A DNA stretch of 13,774 nt, taken from JBDRMV01 sp043811795 (GTDB lineage Bacteria > CG03). Each line of letters opens with the position of its first letter. The stretch's first letter is position 1. The notes below the pieces were generated by a model. The model worked only from the letters and a program-made list of their open reading frames with translations, did no database searches and was not told the DNA's origin. Below are positions 13,634 to 13,774 of the stretch, one piece after another. The position numbers and the translations under genes were made by a program. The stretch is from positions 1 to 13,774 of the forward strand of contig JBDRMV010000028.1 of assembly GCA_043811795.1 (NCBI GenBank), given 5' to 3'.

Positions 13634-13676
13634 CATATCTTATTCCTTACCAGGGCGGCGGGAGGGTGGCGTCCAT
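13634..13676 (-). repeat. Start-module repeat, copy e (full length, no gene attached)
   Basis: Minus strand GGACGCCACCCTCCCGCCG, CCCTGGTAAGGAATAAGATATG: the most complete copy of the module. It lies seven bases after the stop of the dehydrogenase and directly before family A copy 2. Its SD and ATG lead into a short open frame that enters the repeat, so it does not start a recognisable gene. Confidence 0.7.
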
Positions 13677-13682
13677 AATATA

Positions 13683-13774
13683 TTACTCCAAATTGCCGCC
13701 GGAAATAAATTCGGCAAGCGTTGCCGCCACTTCGCTCGTCCCCGCCTTTCCGCCCAGATCGTAAGTGAGGGTCT
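13683..13774 (-). CDS. Isocitrate/isopropylmalate dehydrogenase family protein, C-terminal end (cut by window edge)
   Basis: Only the last 30 complete codons including the stop are visible. They read TLTYDLGGKAGTSEVAATLAEFISGGNLE before the TAA; the DLGG-x-AGTSE pattern is the C-terminal signature of NAD(P)-dependent isocitrate and 3-isopropylmalate dehydrogenases. The DLGG form is more common in NAD-type isocitrate dehydrogenases, but the fragment is too short to decide between the two. It is oriented like ndk and may be the preceding gene in the same transcript. Confidence 0.75.
   Translation of the reverse strand, partial: TLTYDLGGKAGTSEVAATLAEFISGGNLE

Noticed and set aside
1..13774. tRNA, rRNA or a transposase gene that would mobilise the repeats
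   Set aside because: I saw no cloverleaf or rRNA-like sequence and no Y1, DDE or other transposase motif on either strand; the repeats are non-autonomous within this window.

Overview
The window is a bacterial chromosome segment of core metabolic and housekeeping genes, all transcribed from the minus strand. Every recognisable product is bacterial: NAD-dependent DNA ligase, L32, type II fatty-acid synthesis, NusB and an FMN riboswitch. The gaps between otherwise tightly packed genes are filled with short repeats. I cannot name the organism. The compact mixture of genes and the repeat-rich spacers would suit an uncultivated phylum such as Omnitrophota or a relative, but that is inference only.

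Read in the direction of transcription, from high to low coordinates, the window opens with the C-terminal tail of an isocitrate/isopropylmalate dehydrogenase family protein. A repeat block follows, then ndk, ackA, rpmF and plsX. A 240 bp spacer holding another repeat leads to fabD, fabG, acpP and rnc, and then to an ABC-2 type exporter pair and a TPR-like protein. Many junctions overlap or abut (GTGA at ndk/ackA, TAATG at rpmF/plsX, TAAATG at rnc/ABC, GTGA and TGATG in the ABC set), so this reads as one long operon. fabH and fabF, often found in such clusters, are absent from it.

A sigma70-like promoter overlaps the end of the TPR gene and starts a second unit: an FMN riboswitch leader, then ribD, ribE, ribBA, ribH and nusB, a repeat block, and ligA (cut by the window edge). 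The four rib genes encode the whole path from GTP and ribulose-5-phosphate to riboflavin apart from the phosphatase step.

The most unusual part is the rib leader (about 4832-5340). A 99 bp near-perfect palindrome sits inside the variable loop of the FMN aptamer. The 3' end of the riboswitch with its terminator is present twice in tandem (51 of 55 positions identical), and a second type of repeat lies between the copies. A third short repeat, found five times in the window, carries a Shine-Dalgarno sequence and in full copies a start codon; it directly supplies the translation start of ligA and ndk and a variant supplies that of ribD. No transposase gene is present, so whatever moves these repeats must be encoded elsewhere.
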